From contig BFEA01000948.1 in NCBI GenBank assembly GCA_003427395.1, positions 56,033 to 88,026 of the forward strand: a DNA stretch of 31,994 nucleotides. Direction: 5' to 3'. A program made the translations under genes and the position numbers. The stretch's first letter is position 1; each line of letters starts with the position of its first letter. The DNA comes from Chara braunii. Taxonomy: Eukaryota; Streptophyta; Charophyceae; Charales; Characeae. The notes under the pieces are model-generated. The model was given only the letters and a program-made list of their open reading frames with translations. It was not told the origin of the DNA and searched no databases. This document shows positions 1 through 9,000 of this stretch, one piece after another.

Positions 1-596
1 TTTGCCTAAGACATTGAACTAGCGCTGGAAATTAGGTCCTCTAGACTGATCCGGTCGCCTTGCTCGTTTGCCTAAAACATTGAACAGGGGCTGAAAATTA
101 TGTCTTCGAGGCTGATCCGGTCGCCTTGCTCGTTTGCCTAAGACATTGAACTGGGGCAGGAAATGAGGTCCTCCAGACTGATTCGGTCGTCTTGCTCGTT
201 TGCCTAAGACATTGAACTGGTGCTGGAAATTAGGTCCTTCAGACTGATCCGGTCGCCTTGCTTGTTTGCCTAAGACATTGAACTGGGGATGGAAATGAGG
301 TCCTCCAGACTGATCCGGTCGCCTTTCTCGTTTGCCTAAGACATTAAACTTGGGCTGGAAATGAGGTCCTCCAAACTGATCCGGTCACCTTGCTGGTTTT
401 GCCTAAAACATTGAAGTGGGGCTGGAGATGAGGTCCTTTTCACTGATCCGGTCGCCTTGCTCGTTTTGCCTAAGACATTGAACTAGGGCTGGAAATGAGG
501 TATTCCAGACTGATTCGGTCGCCTTGCTCGTTTTGCCTAAGACATTGAATTGGGGCTGGAGATGAGGTCGTTCTGACGGATTCGGTCACCTTGCTA
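1..596. repeat. 66-bp minisatellite, nine tandem copies
   Basis: Copies start at 1, 67, 133, 199, 265, 331, 397, 464 and 531. The period is 66 bp, growing to 67 bp in the last three through one extra T at the unit start. Each copy begins TTTGCCTAAGACATTGAACT and ends with a GATCCGGTCGCCTTGCTCG-like stretch. Copies differ by several substitutions each, so the array is old rather than recently amplified. The first copy starts exactly at the window edge, so the array probably continues to the left. I see no coding frame conserved across copies. Confidence 0.93.
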
Positions 597-779
597 AGTC
601 TGTCAGATTACATGGGGTTTGATTGAGAACAACTTGGAAAGTTAATCAACTAAGTAAGATATGGGACTAATGTTTCTGTGATCAGGACAAACGAAAGATA
701 AACACTTTGGATGAATGAACCCCTTGTTTTTTTGAGCTGGTTGAATGAGTTGTTGATATGACATGCTTGTTAGCAAAGT

Positions 780-1340
780 CTTGACTTTTGTTCAAGTTCT
801 GTCTATTTTTGTTGCTGAATAGGGTAGTCTGTTAGTGTTCGCCACGTGCTGGAGCTATAGGAGTTTGTTGAATTCCTGCATTTTCTGAGTTAAGTTTATT
901 TTACTGAGATCAGGTTTTCGTATTTTCTGGGAGCTTTTATTTTACTTGGCTATGTATAAGTTTTGGATAGCTACTTTTCCTACGGGAAACGCTACCGAAA
1001 TTTCTACAAAACCAAGAAGTTAGTCAAATTTTGACTTTCAAAATTCAAGTTTTTGTCTGAGTTTATGAATGGCTTAGTTAAAATCTGGAAAGCCTACTTT
1101 TCTAGGGGAGGTGCTGCCCAATTTTTTACTAAATGAGGGAGTTGGACAAAATTTGACTTTGAAAAGTCAGAGTTATTTCTGAATTTTATATTTAGCCTCG
1201 TATAAATTCTGAAAAGACATTTTTCCTATGGGAAACGCAGCCGAAATTTTTCTAGTTTTACAGAGTTAGATTCTATTCTGGTAGGATTTACCCTGTGTAG
1301 GGGAGATGCTGCCAAAATTCTCCTTATTTTCTTTGAGGTC
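780..1340 (+). repeat. LTR-like dispersed repeat with internal 122-124-bp periodicity
   Basis: The segment contains CACGTGCTGGAGCTATAGGA near 842, followed by a motif of the form CCTAYGGGAAACGCTRCCGAAATTT at about 979, 1101, 1225 and 1294. Spacings are 122, 124 and about 70 bp, so three to four diverged tandem modules are present. After the first two motifs comes a GTTRGWCAAATTTTGACTTT-like block. The part from about 780 to 1060 is clearly related to the reverse complement of 4845-5100, which makes it a dispersed family. Its T-rich, non-coding character suggests an LTR or UTR of a retrotransposon. I found no primer-binding site, polypurine tract or matching direct LTR, so the class is inferred. 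Confidence 0.6.
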
Positions 1341-1476
1341 CATTGGAGAGATGAATTTGAGACATACTCTTACGAGATTTTGAGTAAGATGTAATATGAG
1401 AATTTATTCTCTGTACACTTAGAAAATTCAAGTATTTGGGATTTGGCCTGTGAAGTGTAACAGGTCCTTCTCGGCC
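1341..1476. other. Short AT-rich stretch, no feature seen
   Basis: No recognisable gene, RNA gene or repeat. It links the LTR-like repeat to the start of the hairpin-rich zone. Confidence 0.4.
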
Positions 1477-1576
1477 GATCTTGATTCAAGATCTGACTAG
1501 TTCAGCTCGATCCTACGAGGATCGTCTTCTGTTATCTTTGATAAGAGGTCGGTTGGTTGATCGCCGACTCGTCGGC
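1477..1576. repeat. Three perfect hairpins within 100 bp
   Basis: Three short perfect inverted repeats follow each other: GATCTTGA/TCAAGATC with a 1-nt centre (1477-1493), CGATCCT/AGGATCG with loop ACG (1508-1524), and GCCGAC/GTCGGC with loop TC (1563-1576). Their arms are unrelated in sequence, so they are not copies of one palindrome. They open a zone of unusually many perfect inverted repeats that runs to about 2980. Function unknown; a structured UTR of a retroelement is one possibility. Confidence 0.75.
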
Positions 1577-2035
1577 TCACGACACAACTTTGCTTACACC
1601 TGTACCTCAGCTTGATGCCTTGGCCCTGAGATTTGATATGTTTCTTTAAAGGTTTTAACCAGACTTCTTTTAATGGTCATTATAAAGAATTGATGTTTTT
1701 TTTTGGAAAATTGGACAATGGTTGGGGCTTGAGTGTGTGAAGCGTTGAGTGAGTTACAGGGAAAAGTTAAGTTGACCACATTTGTATATGGCAATGTGGT
1801 TATTGTGTGTGCCTGTGGTTTATGCAGATTAACATTTTGGAGTTTGGTATATGGGTCATACCTTGGAGGCAGTGAGAATGATTACCATTGTGACGCACGA
1901 TCTGCATACCCGATCGGTTTATGTTTTTCCTTTTTTTGTTGTTATCTCGATATCTGATTTTATATATAAGTGGTGGGATGTTTATTTATTTATTGGATGA
2001 TTTTGCTTGTTAAATTTTCATAGTTGGACGTTGAT
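1577..2035. other. T-rich stretch without supported feature
   Basis: This stretch is T-rich and separates two hairpin-dense parts. Two small opposing open frames (1594-1794 minus and 1733-1957 plus) have no recognisable motif and look like chance. I see no RNA gene or clear repeat. Confidence 0.5.
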
Positions 2036-2039
2036 GTCC

Positions 2040-2127
2040 GTGGCAGCCGTCAAAGTGAAACCCCTTGACTTCTCTCCAGGCGCTGGATGATGGAGCTTGG
2101 CTCCATGGCCCTAAGGGTTGACTGCCA
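2040..2127. repeat. Possible three-way-junction structure
   Basis: An outer stem pairs TGGCAG (2040 on) and GTC with GAC and TGCCA near 2117-2127, extended inward by AACCC..TT against AAGGGTT. Inside lie two hairpins: CCAG-GCG-CTGG (about 2077-2087) and ATGGAGC-TTG-GCTCCAT (2090-2106). Together they make a closing stem with two helical arms, which is how structured RNAs or extruded cruciforms look. Pairing was done by eye. No known RNA family was recognised, and it does not have tRNA geometry. Confidence 0.5.
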
Positions 2128-2219
2128 CCACATACCGGAACCTATGTACCACCTGTTCTCCGCAGGGTGCAGAAGAGGGTGTGGTTCTCAACCGCCTTGG
2201 TAGTTGTCTAGCATCGAGC

Positions 2220-2433
2220 CGACACTTGAGTGTCGAACGCGACGTTCGAGACCATCGAGGACCGCGCGATTATGGGTACTACATAGTACACCATCATTGT
2301 GACTGCTTGCGAATGCTTGCATGGGTAGTCGATATTAGAAAGCCTTGCATCCGCGCGGTTTTATATTAAGACCCATGCGCGATGCCTAACCGATTTCCCT
2401 ATCAAAAGGTTATGGGTTGGATACTGAAGGGAC
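2220..2433. repeat. Nested perfect inverted repeats
   Basis: CGACACT-TG-AGTGTCG (2220-2235) is followed directly by CGAACG-CGA-CGTTCG (2234-2248). Then ACCGCGCG (about 2261) pairs with CGCGCGGT (about 2353) and encloses GTACTA-CA-TAGTAC (2276-2289). Further on, ACCCA and TAACC pair with GGTTA and TGGGT (about 2372-2430). The arms are GC-rich and mostly perfect although nearby repeats are diverged. This either reflects recent origin or selection for pairing. Function unknown. Confidence 0.6.
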
Positions 2434-2608
2434 TATGAGCGTTTTGTTTTCGTGTGAGTGATCCGACTTTTTGTTTTGGCGTGGTGTAACGCGTGGTAAA
2501 AAGAACGCGTCCTAGTCGACCACGCCTAGTCACGCTTGGGACTTCAGCCCCCCAGTGCATTGGCTCGCGTACGGGTCCGACAAAGGTGTGGGCCCGCGCG
2601 TACCCCCT

Positions 2609-2980
2609 ACGCTACAGCGTACGAGAAAACGCCCTCGGCTGGTCCACCTTTGCGATTGCATGTAAAAACTTACGTACTGTGGACTGGTAGCTCGGCGGGG
2701 ATTGCCCACCTAAGGGATGGTGACAACTCCCGCAGGTGGAGGTAAGTTGTACCTCGCGTGACCCTATCCTGTCGTAGGGGTTCGCGAGAGGTATGGTTGG
2801 CCCACCCGGCTGGAGCGGCAACGCTCTACGACTAAAAACCTGCTGAATCCTGGGTGACGACGGCCGGGAAGGTCCCCTCTCTTGCGGGGACCGTGTGCTC
2901 GACAACGTGGCGGTGCCCGTGGTGGCGACGACGATGGCGCAGGTGACGACGACGGAGGCGGAGGGTCGAAAGACCGCTCC
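2609..2980. repeat. GC-rich hairpin cluster with GNRA-type loops
   Basis: Perfect inverted repeats here are ACGCT-AC-AGCGT (2609-2620); CCACCT enclosing GGGA/TCCC and closing with AGGTGG (2706-2739); GAGGTA-AGTTG-TACCTC (2739-2755); and GTCGTAG/CTACGAC (2771-2832) enclosing GAGCG-GCAA-CGCTC (2813-2826). These are followed by GGTCCCC/GGGGACC (2871-2892) and GAGGGTC-GAAA-GACC with a further CTC after a one-base bulge (2961-2979). GCAA and GAAA are loops of the GNRA class, common caps in structured RNA. Overlapping ORFs on both strands (for example 2612-3076 minus) are low-complexity and not credible proteins. I do not recognise a known structured RNA. Confidence 0.6.
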
Positions 2981-3025
2981 AATACCAGTGTAACGAGCGC
3001 GAGGGTGAGGGAGACAGGAAGAGCC

Positions 3026-3083
3026 GAGGGAGAGGAGAGAGAGAGGGAAAGAGTGAGAGCACACACACACACTCACTCACTCG
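3026..3083. repeat. Compound microsatellite (GA)n then (CA)n and (ACTC)n
   Basis: A purine-rich GAGA stretch passes into alternating CA and then repeated CACT units. It marks the boundary between the GC-rich hairpin cluster and the AT-richer array downstream. Confidence 0.85.
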
Positions 3084-3270
3084 ACACGACTTAGGGTCGG
3101 ACGCAGACACATTCGTAAGGAAATCCCAGAGATACCCCAAAAGAAGCATACATAGGTGAGCACAACAACATCTCTCACCAACCCACATGTTCCTTTCCAT
3201 GTCGCATAGTTCATTCAAAAACTTTTGTTATTCCCTTTTACCCTTCCTTACATAAGAGATAGGATCAACC

Positions 3271-4003
3271 AACCCAACTTATGGATGTGACTGACCTGCC
3301 AGTTTATATGGCTAGGCCACACCAAGCCCTAACCTGGTAAAACAAGTATACGTAAGGCATAAGACCAAACTACACCAACTTATGGTGTGACCAATTTCTG
3401 TCTAAACGATTGACATAAGGCGTATGACTGGGCCGCACCAACTTATGGTGAGGCTGGTCAGCCTGAACGCTCGGCATGCACAAAGAACTGAACCTCCTCA
3501 ACTTATGAGGGGTCAGCCTTAGCCTTAACAACGACAAAAGGCATATGACCAGAACACAACAACTTATATCGTGTCCGACCAACCCATACCGTGATATATA
3601 GCATAAAACTAGGCTACTCAACTTATGAGTAGTCTAGCCCCGCCTAAACAGCAACAAGCGCGTGTGACCGAACAACCTGCAACTTATGCGTTCGCCCGGC
3701 CTCCGCAACACAGCTACATCTAACAAATAGAGTCACTCTCAAATTCTGTCTTCAGACGAGGGATCAGGTCAGCTCAACTTATGAGGCTCCCCATCCAAAC
3801 ATCGGCTTATGTTTAGAAAGAAAAAAATAGTTAAATTTTATATTATCTCTCTGCTCTTCGTGTTATAAGGGGCATAGGACCAACTACCTAGCTTATGAAT
3901 GAGTCAGCCTGCCCAAAGTTACCACTCAATTTTATACTATGAATCTTATTTTCTCCTCTGCTTTGTTTGTTACCGGCTTATATGGCTGGATCTCCCAACT
4001 TAT
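3271..4003. repeat. Hairpin array A: constant AACTTAT loop, variable stems
   Basis: The 7-mer AACTTAT occurs at 3276, 3377, 3440, 3500, 3561, 3620, 3681, 3776 and 3997, mostly 59-63 bp apart, with a degenerate AGCTTAT near 3891. It sits in the loop of a local inverted repeat whose arms change from unit to unit: TACACC/GGTGTG at 3371-3389, CCGCACC/GGTGAGG with outer pairs to about 15 bp at 3440, CTC/GAG continuing to CTGA/TCAG at 3500, and an 11-bp stem CTAGGCTACTC/GAGTAGTCTAG at 3620. At 3997 only the outer GGCTGG/CCAGCC pairs. Units also share a GGCATATGACC-like left flank and a CAGCCTGAAC-like right flank. Small minus-strand ORFs across it (HHKLVR-type repeats) are by-products of the repeat. 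Confidence 0.85.
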
Positions 4004-4090
4004 AGCGCCCAGCCTGCCAATGATATACATAATAAATAGAAGTATCACATTGTATACTCTGATTTTCCTTATGTTGGCGGCTCATGACTT

Positions 4091-4490
4091 GACCACACCA
4101 ACTTATGGTGTGAATAGTCTGCCTGAACAGAATAAACATAAGGCATAAAACTGATTCGCACCAACTTATGGTGTGGTCCACTTCTACCTAGATAGTTAAC
4201 ATAAGGCATATGACCGAGCCGCACCAACTTATGGTGAGGCCGGTCAGCCTGAACGTTCGGCATACCCAAAGATTTAAACCACCTCAACTTATGAGGAGTC
4301 CAACTTTTGCATGAATAGTGACAAGCGCATATGACCAGAATACAACAACTTATGTTGTGCCCCAGTCAGCCCAAACAGTTACATATGGCGTAGAGTTAGG
4401 CTACCCAACTTATGAGTAGCCTAGCCCAGCCTAGACAAGTAACGAGTGCGTATGACTGAACAACCCGCAACTTATGCATTCGCCCAGCCC
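4091..4490. repeat. Hairpin array B: second block of AACTTAT hairpins
   Basis: AACTTAT lies at 4100, 4163, 4226, 4286, 4347, 4407 and 4469, again 60-63 bp apart. Stems include CCACACC/GGTGTG, CGCACC/GGTGTG, a long stem TGACCGAGCCGCACC against GGTGAGGCCGGTCA (one mismatch and one bulge), CCTC/GAGG, ACAAC/GTTGT and TAGGCTAC/GTAGCCTA. The last six units match units 3377-3681 of array A in the same order, each displaced by 786-788 bp. The two blocks are therefore copies of one higher-order repeat. No protein-coding or known RNA family is apparent. Confidence 0.85.
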
Positions 4491-4844
4491 CCGCAGAGGG
4501 GTACCGGTAGCATAGAGTGGAAAACCAGGTGACTGGCAAAAATAAATTTTGCGTTAAAAAACTAGAAATGCACTGAATCAGCGTGGAGATTATTTTATAG
4601 TTAAAATGATTTTATTAATTTATTCTAATATCTTTTCTTGAAATATTAAGATTTAATCCACGGAACCTCAAATTTTCAGATTTTTTGAAGAATTGTTTTG
4701 AGAACGAAAAATCATCAAAGTTGCAGTTTTCAAATTGAGGGATTGGACCCGCCGGTGACGAACGACCGTCGCCCCTTCGTAGAAGCTGACCCTAAGTCAC
4801 AAGGCCGAGGGTTTTCGGTTGTCGGGGGGAGTGGCGGCTTAAGA
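4491..4844. other. AT-rich spacer, no supported gene
   Basis: The first half is AT-rich and the second half holds a GC-richer piece around 4740-4845 inside a 60-codon open frame (4698-4880 plus) with no recognisable motif. Nothing else is supported. Confidence 0.4.
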
Positions 4845-5100
4845 CAGAGATTGAATTTTGCAAAGATAAAATTTGACTAACTCCTTGCATTTGTAAAAAT
4901 TTCGACAAAGTTTCCCCTAGTGAAAGTAACTTTCTAAAACTTATACAAAGTCAATATGAAGTCATAACAAACTTACTTTAAGGACAAAAATTTAACTAAC
5001 TCCTATGGCTCCAGCACATGGTGAGTATCTAAAACAACTACCTATCGAACAAAAAATTGAAACCAACTTTCAAATAAACACATACGATCAAGGTAAGTAC
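4845..5100 (-). repeat. Inverted copy of the LTR-like repeat at 780-1060
   Basis: Read on the minus strand, this contains CCATGTGCTGGAGCCATAGG, then a TATAAGTTTTAGAAAGTTACTTTC block, an AGGGGAAACTTTGTCGAAATTTTT block, and GGAGTTAGTCAAATTTT. The same blocks occur in the same order on the plus strand at about 840-1045. Divergence is considerable but the collinearity is clear. This copy lacks the extra tandem modules of the left copy. The two inverted copies bracket the whole hairpin-rich zone. Confidence 0.6.
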
Positions 5101-5179
5101 TCTCACCAAATCCCATAGTTGATTTCACATAATAGTTCGTTGAATAACCTTTTACCCAATCCTACATATGACATCAAAT

Positions 5180-5690
5180 TAGACCAATCATCTCAAAAAC
5201 ATTGCCTAACTTGCTAAACAGGTTGCACAACTACTTCTCTATTCATTTGGCAATTTTGAACCAATCATCTTAGAAAAATTATCTAGTATTGTTTCAAATG
5301 TTTAATATAAAAGTTCTATATAATTCTTTGAATCTTTCATCTTTCAAAGCGGGCGTAGTATTAAGTCAATCATCTTTAAAACGTTGCTTAGTCTATCCAA
5401 GTTACCTTTTTTATATACTCTTAGTTTCATACTTTTTTCCTCAATAATAAACTATAGTTAGACCATTCATGTTATAAACAATGTATGACTAGTTTGTTCA
5501 AATAAATAAATATATATATATAATCATTATAGAAAAAATTATAATTGATTCTTATTAAGTGCATGACTTCAAACTAAGTCAATCATCTAAGAAACATTAC
5601 CTAATCTTCAATATGAACTCCCTCATTAAAAAACATGCAAAGAGTTGAGTCAGTCCTCTTAGAAACATTATTTGACTTTTTTGAAGACTC
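5180..5690. repeat. Degenerate AT-rich repeat, about six copies
   Basis: A loose motif of the form GWCAATCATCTYARAAACATTRCCTAA recurs near 5183, 5260, 5365, 5460, 5575 and 5648, at irregular 75-115-bp spacing. Copies are strongly diverged, so only the core is convincing. The region also holds a short (TA)n run near 5512. No coding frame is maintained. It may belong to the same element as the inverted LTR-like copy next to it. Confidence 0.45.
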
Positions 5691-5868
5691 ATTCGATTGC
5701 GTGCAAAACTACCTTCCTCCCACCTTTCCCTTGTTCATCTCTCTTTGTCTTAAATTCAAACAATATAATAAATTAATGTTCACAAATGCATTTCCTTCAC
5801 TCAATTTGAGTTGAGTATTGAAAAAAAAATAGAAATCATAGGGGCACAATCATATAAAGTGAAGTTAC

Positions 5869-6013
5869 CTGAAAGTTATCTGCCTTCATAACCTTGCCTA
5901 GGTCCCGACAAAGCTCCTGTAATCAGCGGGGCAGACCTCCCACAAAGGTTTTGGCACGGACTACGGGTTTCCAATCTCGCTTGTCGCCTTCCTCTCGTAA
6001 CAAAAAAACTAGA
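5869..6013 (-). pseudogene. Exon-like fragment with splice signals and one stop
   Basis: On the minus strand a pyrimidine-rich stretch ending CTCAG (6018-6014) resembles a splice acceptor. The frame after it reads REEGDKRDWKPVVRAKTFVGGLPR, stop (TGA), then LQELCRDLGKVMKADNFQ, and ends at CAG followed by GTAACT, a good donor. The wording on both sides of the TGA looks protein-like. KTFVGGLP resembles the RNP2 strand of an RRM, but RNP1 is not visible, so that is weak. The TGA could have come from CGA. I do not recognise the gene. It could be a gene fragment, a decayed retroelement exon or chance. Confidence 0.3.
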
Positions 6014-6018
6014 CTGAG

Positions 6019-9000
6019 AATGAGAAAAGCAAAGGAATGAAAGTCGGACTCAGACTTGCGTGAGAGGGCCGCATAACCTTGAATCACCTAAGGGTCCCGC
6101 AATTGTGGCAAAAAATGCGATGAAGACAGTCAAACCACGACCGTACATAGACTAAATGGCGATCTAACAAGTCTCCAAGCATCAACAATAGCCTCCTTGC
6201 AGAGCCTGATCCCCCTTTCCAAGTCACATCGCTCCTGCCTCTGACCAAACAGTAGTTATGCAACCTAAAAAGGTTGAGTTTGTATAGAGCGCACACCTTG
6301 TGCTCTATTTGAATGTGGGCGAAACGCAGTAGCATACAACAAAGCACGTTGTCCTCACGTGGTCGCTCATCACCAACACGTTGTTGATGGTGATTCTGCT
6401 GCTGTCCATTTTCATTGTTGTGTCCGAGTATTGATTCGCCTTCGTCATGACAATCGTGGATACAGTGACTGTGGTGGTTGTTATTGTTCAGATCACCATC
6501 GCGCTACTGTTTGTCGTTTCCGCAGGTCTTTTTCTGCAGCTTTTCCATTTCTCTTCGCACTCAGTCGCTGATGTAGCCTAAGCTTGACTAATTGTGTTAT
6601 AAAGCAAGCTTGTAGCAGTCAGAGGCAATATAGTTGTTAGTTTTGAGGTCATATTTGTATGGGTTGCTCAGTGAAAATAGGCAGAAGCATGGAGGAGAAG
6701 GTAGGGGAGTTAAAAAAAAAAGACTTATCGGACTCAGAACACCATCCGCAAACCACATTCTGCAGCGAGGAAGTTGAATGTGAGTATGTCTGTACGGACC
6801 TTGGGATGGTAAACAAGGTCGAGCAGGAGCAGGAAAAGATATACAAAGGATTGACAGATTGAAAACTTTTTTTTTTTTTGTGAGTGGTGGTACATGATTG
6901 CTTTTAGTTGGTGGCGTGATGTGTCTGGTTAATGTCGTTAACGAACTAGGATTGACGGATTGAAGATCTCCTTCCAATTCTATGAGCACTACTCCACCGA
7001 GAAAGGTGTTGTTGTTGACGGCCTGAGTACTAACGTGAAATGTTGTAGTGACGACAGACTGCTGTTGAGGCGGGGGTCTGATTTAGTTGTAGCTTTCCTG
7101 CTGCTGTGGAAGGACAACGAATGTGGTTGGCACTGATGTTGCCACAAGGTATGACGCAAGACCATTGTTGATCTATGGAACAACAAGCTACTCATTCAGG
7201 GTGCCACCACTTTCGATGGGGATACACTCCAGGCTCGCTGTTGAGGACCTCCGAAGCGGGCGCAACTGGTGACAAACGTTGTAGCCCTTGGCTTTAGCAA
7301 CTGCCTGGCGACCCCTGCCCCAATTTTCTCACACCGCGTTGAAACCCAAGGGCTCAGCTTAGTTGGTACACCGCTAAATTGTTGAAAGATTAGCATGGAT
7401 GACACGCATAAATACACGGAGGTTGGACCCACCTTACTTTTTCATTTTTGTGAAAGCTATAGTTTTGATTGCGGGCATGTCAAGTCTAGTCGGGAAGTAC
7501 AAGGGTGAGAAGGCATTGACATCAACGCGAAATTGACGAAGACAAAGGGAAAGCGGAAGGATCGAGGTTGGAAAAGGTCATTCTTACCCGTTTCTGGGTG
7601 GAATCGGGCGATCCAAAAGACCAAATCGGGATTTTTTGCCAATATAGGTGCGATGGCGATGTAAAATTTGGCGGTGGGAGGTTAGTTTTTGTGGTACAAG
7701 CGTCCTAGGCTGCGCACGGGTGGATGGTAACGAAACTTAGAGTCGATATTGGAGGAAAAGCAAAGCGCTAGAAGGGACATGTGGGAGTAAGCACACGAGA
7801 GAGTGAGGGAAAGTAAAAGGGGGAGAATGAGGACGTACCTGACTAGGGAGGACGTGAACTAACCGTGCGAGGAGAATCCAAGGGCGAGCCTCTACGCGAG
7901 GTTGTACACTGGCCGAGAGGTTACCTGGAGACGCGCAACTATGCTGACATGCAGATTCCATCGAATTCGGTAGGGCGAATAACAAAAGTATGACAATGTA
8001 TCTTTCCATGTTCTAGTGGAAGATTCATTCTTGACTGGCACATTGGGTGAACAACGAAACAAGGAGTGTTGTAGTGATGCTTGCTTTGTAATCGTGCTCA
8101 TATGTCCTTCGTAGTGCTCTTCTTTGAAATGCTCCTCGCCCCCGCTACATCCGTGTGAGCATTCCCCACCTTCGTGGTGCCCCCAGTGGAGATCGAACTT
8201 AATGCCCCTTAGTTGCATGCAGGATTTGCTTGAATCTTAACAAAAATAAAATAATTGTGTCTAACCTGCAGATCTGAAATCCGCCCGAGATTCACTCGTA
8301 GGGTTTACGCTGCGGGTTCTCAAATCTACAGGGTTATAATGACAACTTGTCTGTTCCCTGAGAGGGAAGAACTTCCCTTTGAAAAACAAGGTTTTTTTTT
8401 TCAATTTATGAACAACAGAGTTCGATCTACAGAATTATCATAATTATCAGAATGCAGGTTATCTCGAAAATCAGCACCGAACAGGTACACATAAGTCCAG
8501 CCAGCATAGCACAGCGATTCCCCACTGGTAGGGCGCATGAGATCCAGCAAGCATAGGACAGTGAATCACCACTTGTTGAGTTCATGAGATCAATCTGCTC
8601 TCTCATATTGTTCACTAAAAGCAACCAATATCAAAAATAAATCCCAGGTTTTTTTGTGAAACCAATGGGCGATTTCGAGCGACCCCTGCTTACGCAAGTC
8701 TGCAGGTGCACGAGTAATTTTGCGAAACCAAGAAGTTGCTTCAAGCTCCCTGATGTGAAACGGGAGTGGGTCAAAGTAGATATGAGTTAGTTTCAGATTA
8801 CTCAATATCGCACTAAGTTTTCCCCTCTTCGAATCACTTTCATACCCTGTTGTAGGAGCGGAGTTACAGGCTAATGCCTTTCCACACTGGTGGACGCGTG
8901 CAAAGGGGCAATACAAGGCCCAGGATTGAGTTACCACGCAGTTCGCTTAAGGTCACACTCAAGATCATTCGAGAAAATATCAAAATCTCGACGAAATCAA

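Noticed and set aside
1477-2980. Hammerhead ribozyme or retrozyme
   Set aside because: I looked for CTGATGA with a downstream GAAAC on both strands and found no pair in a suitable arrangement here or elsewhere in the window.
2612-3218. Overlapping ORFs in the GC-rich hairpin cluster
   Set aside because: Several frames on both strands cover the same bases, with Arg/Pro/Ser-rich composition and no motif; hairpins explain the region better.
3370-4287. Minus-strand proteins with HHKLVR repeats
   Set aside because: These frames are short, broken by stops between blocks, and their repeats simply follow the DNA repeat.
3271-4490. AACTTAT hairpins as tRNA anticodon arms
   Set aside because: The loop has seven bases as in an anticodon arm, but no acceptor, D or T arm accompanies any unit, the stems vary in length, and units repeat every 60 bp.
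3271-4490. CRISPR-like array
   Set aside because: Regular spacing with variable parts invites it, but the constant part is only 7 nt plus loose flanks, the variable parts are self-complementary, and the setting is eukaryotic.
780-5100. Complete LTR retrotransposon
   Set aside because: The two related pieces are inverted, not direct. No gag-pol coding, primer-binding site or polypurine tract was found between them.
5960-5982. RRM domain in the exon-like fragment
   Set aside because: Only the RNP2-like KTFVGGLP is present; RNP1 and the expected spacing are missing, so I did not name a domain.
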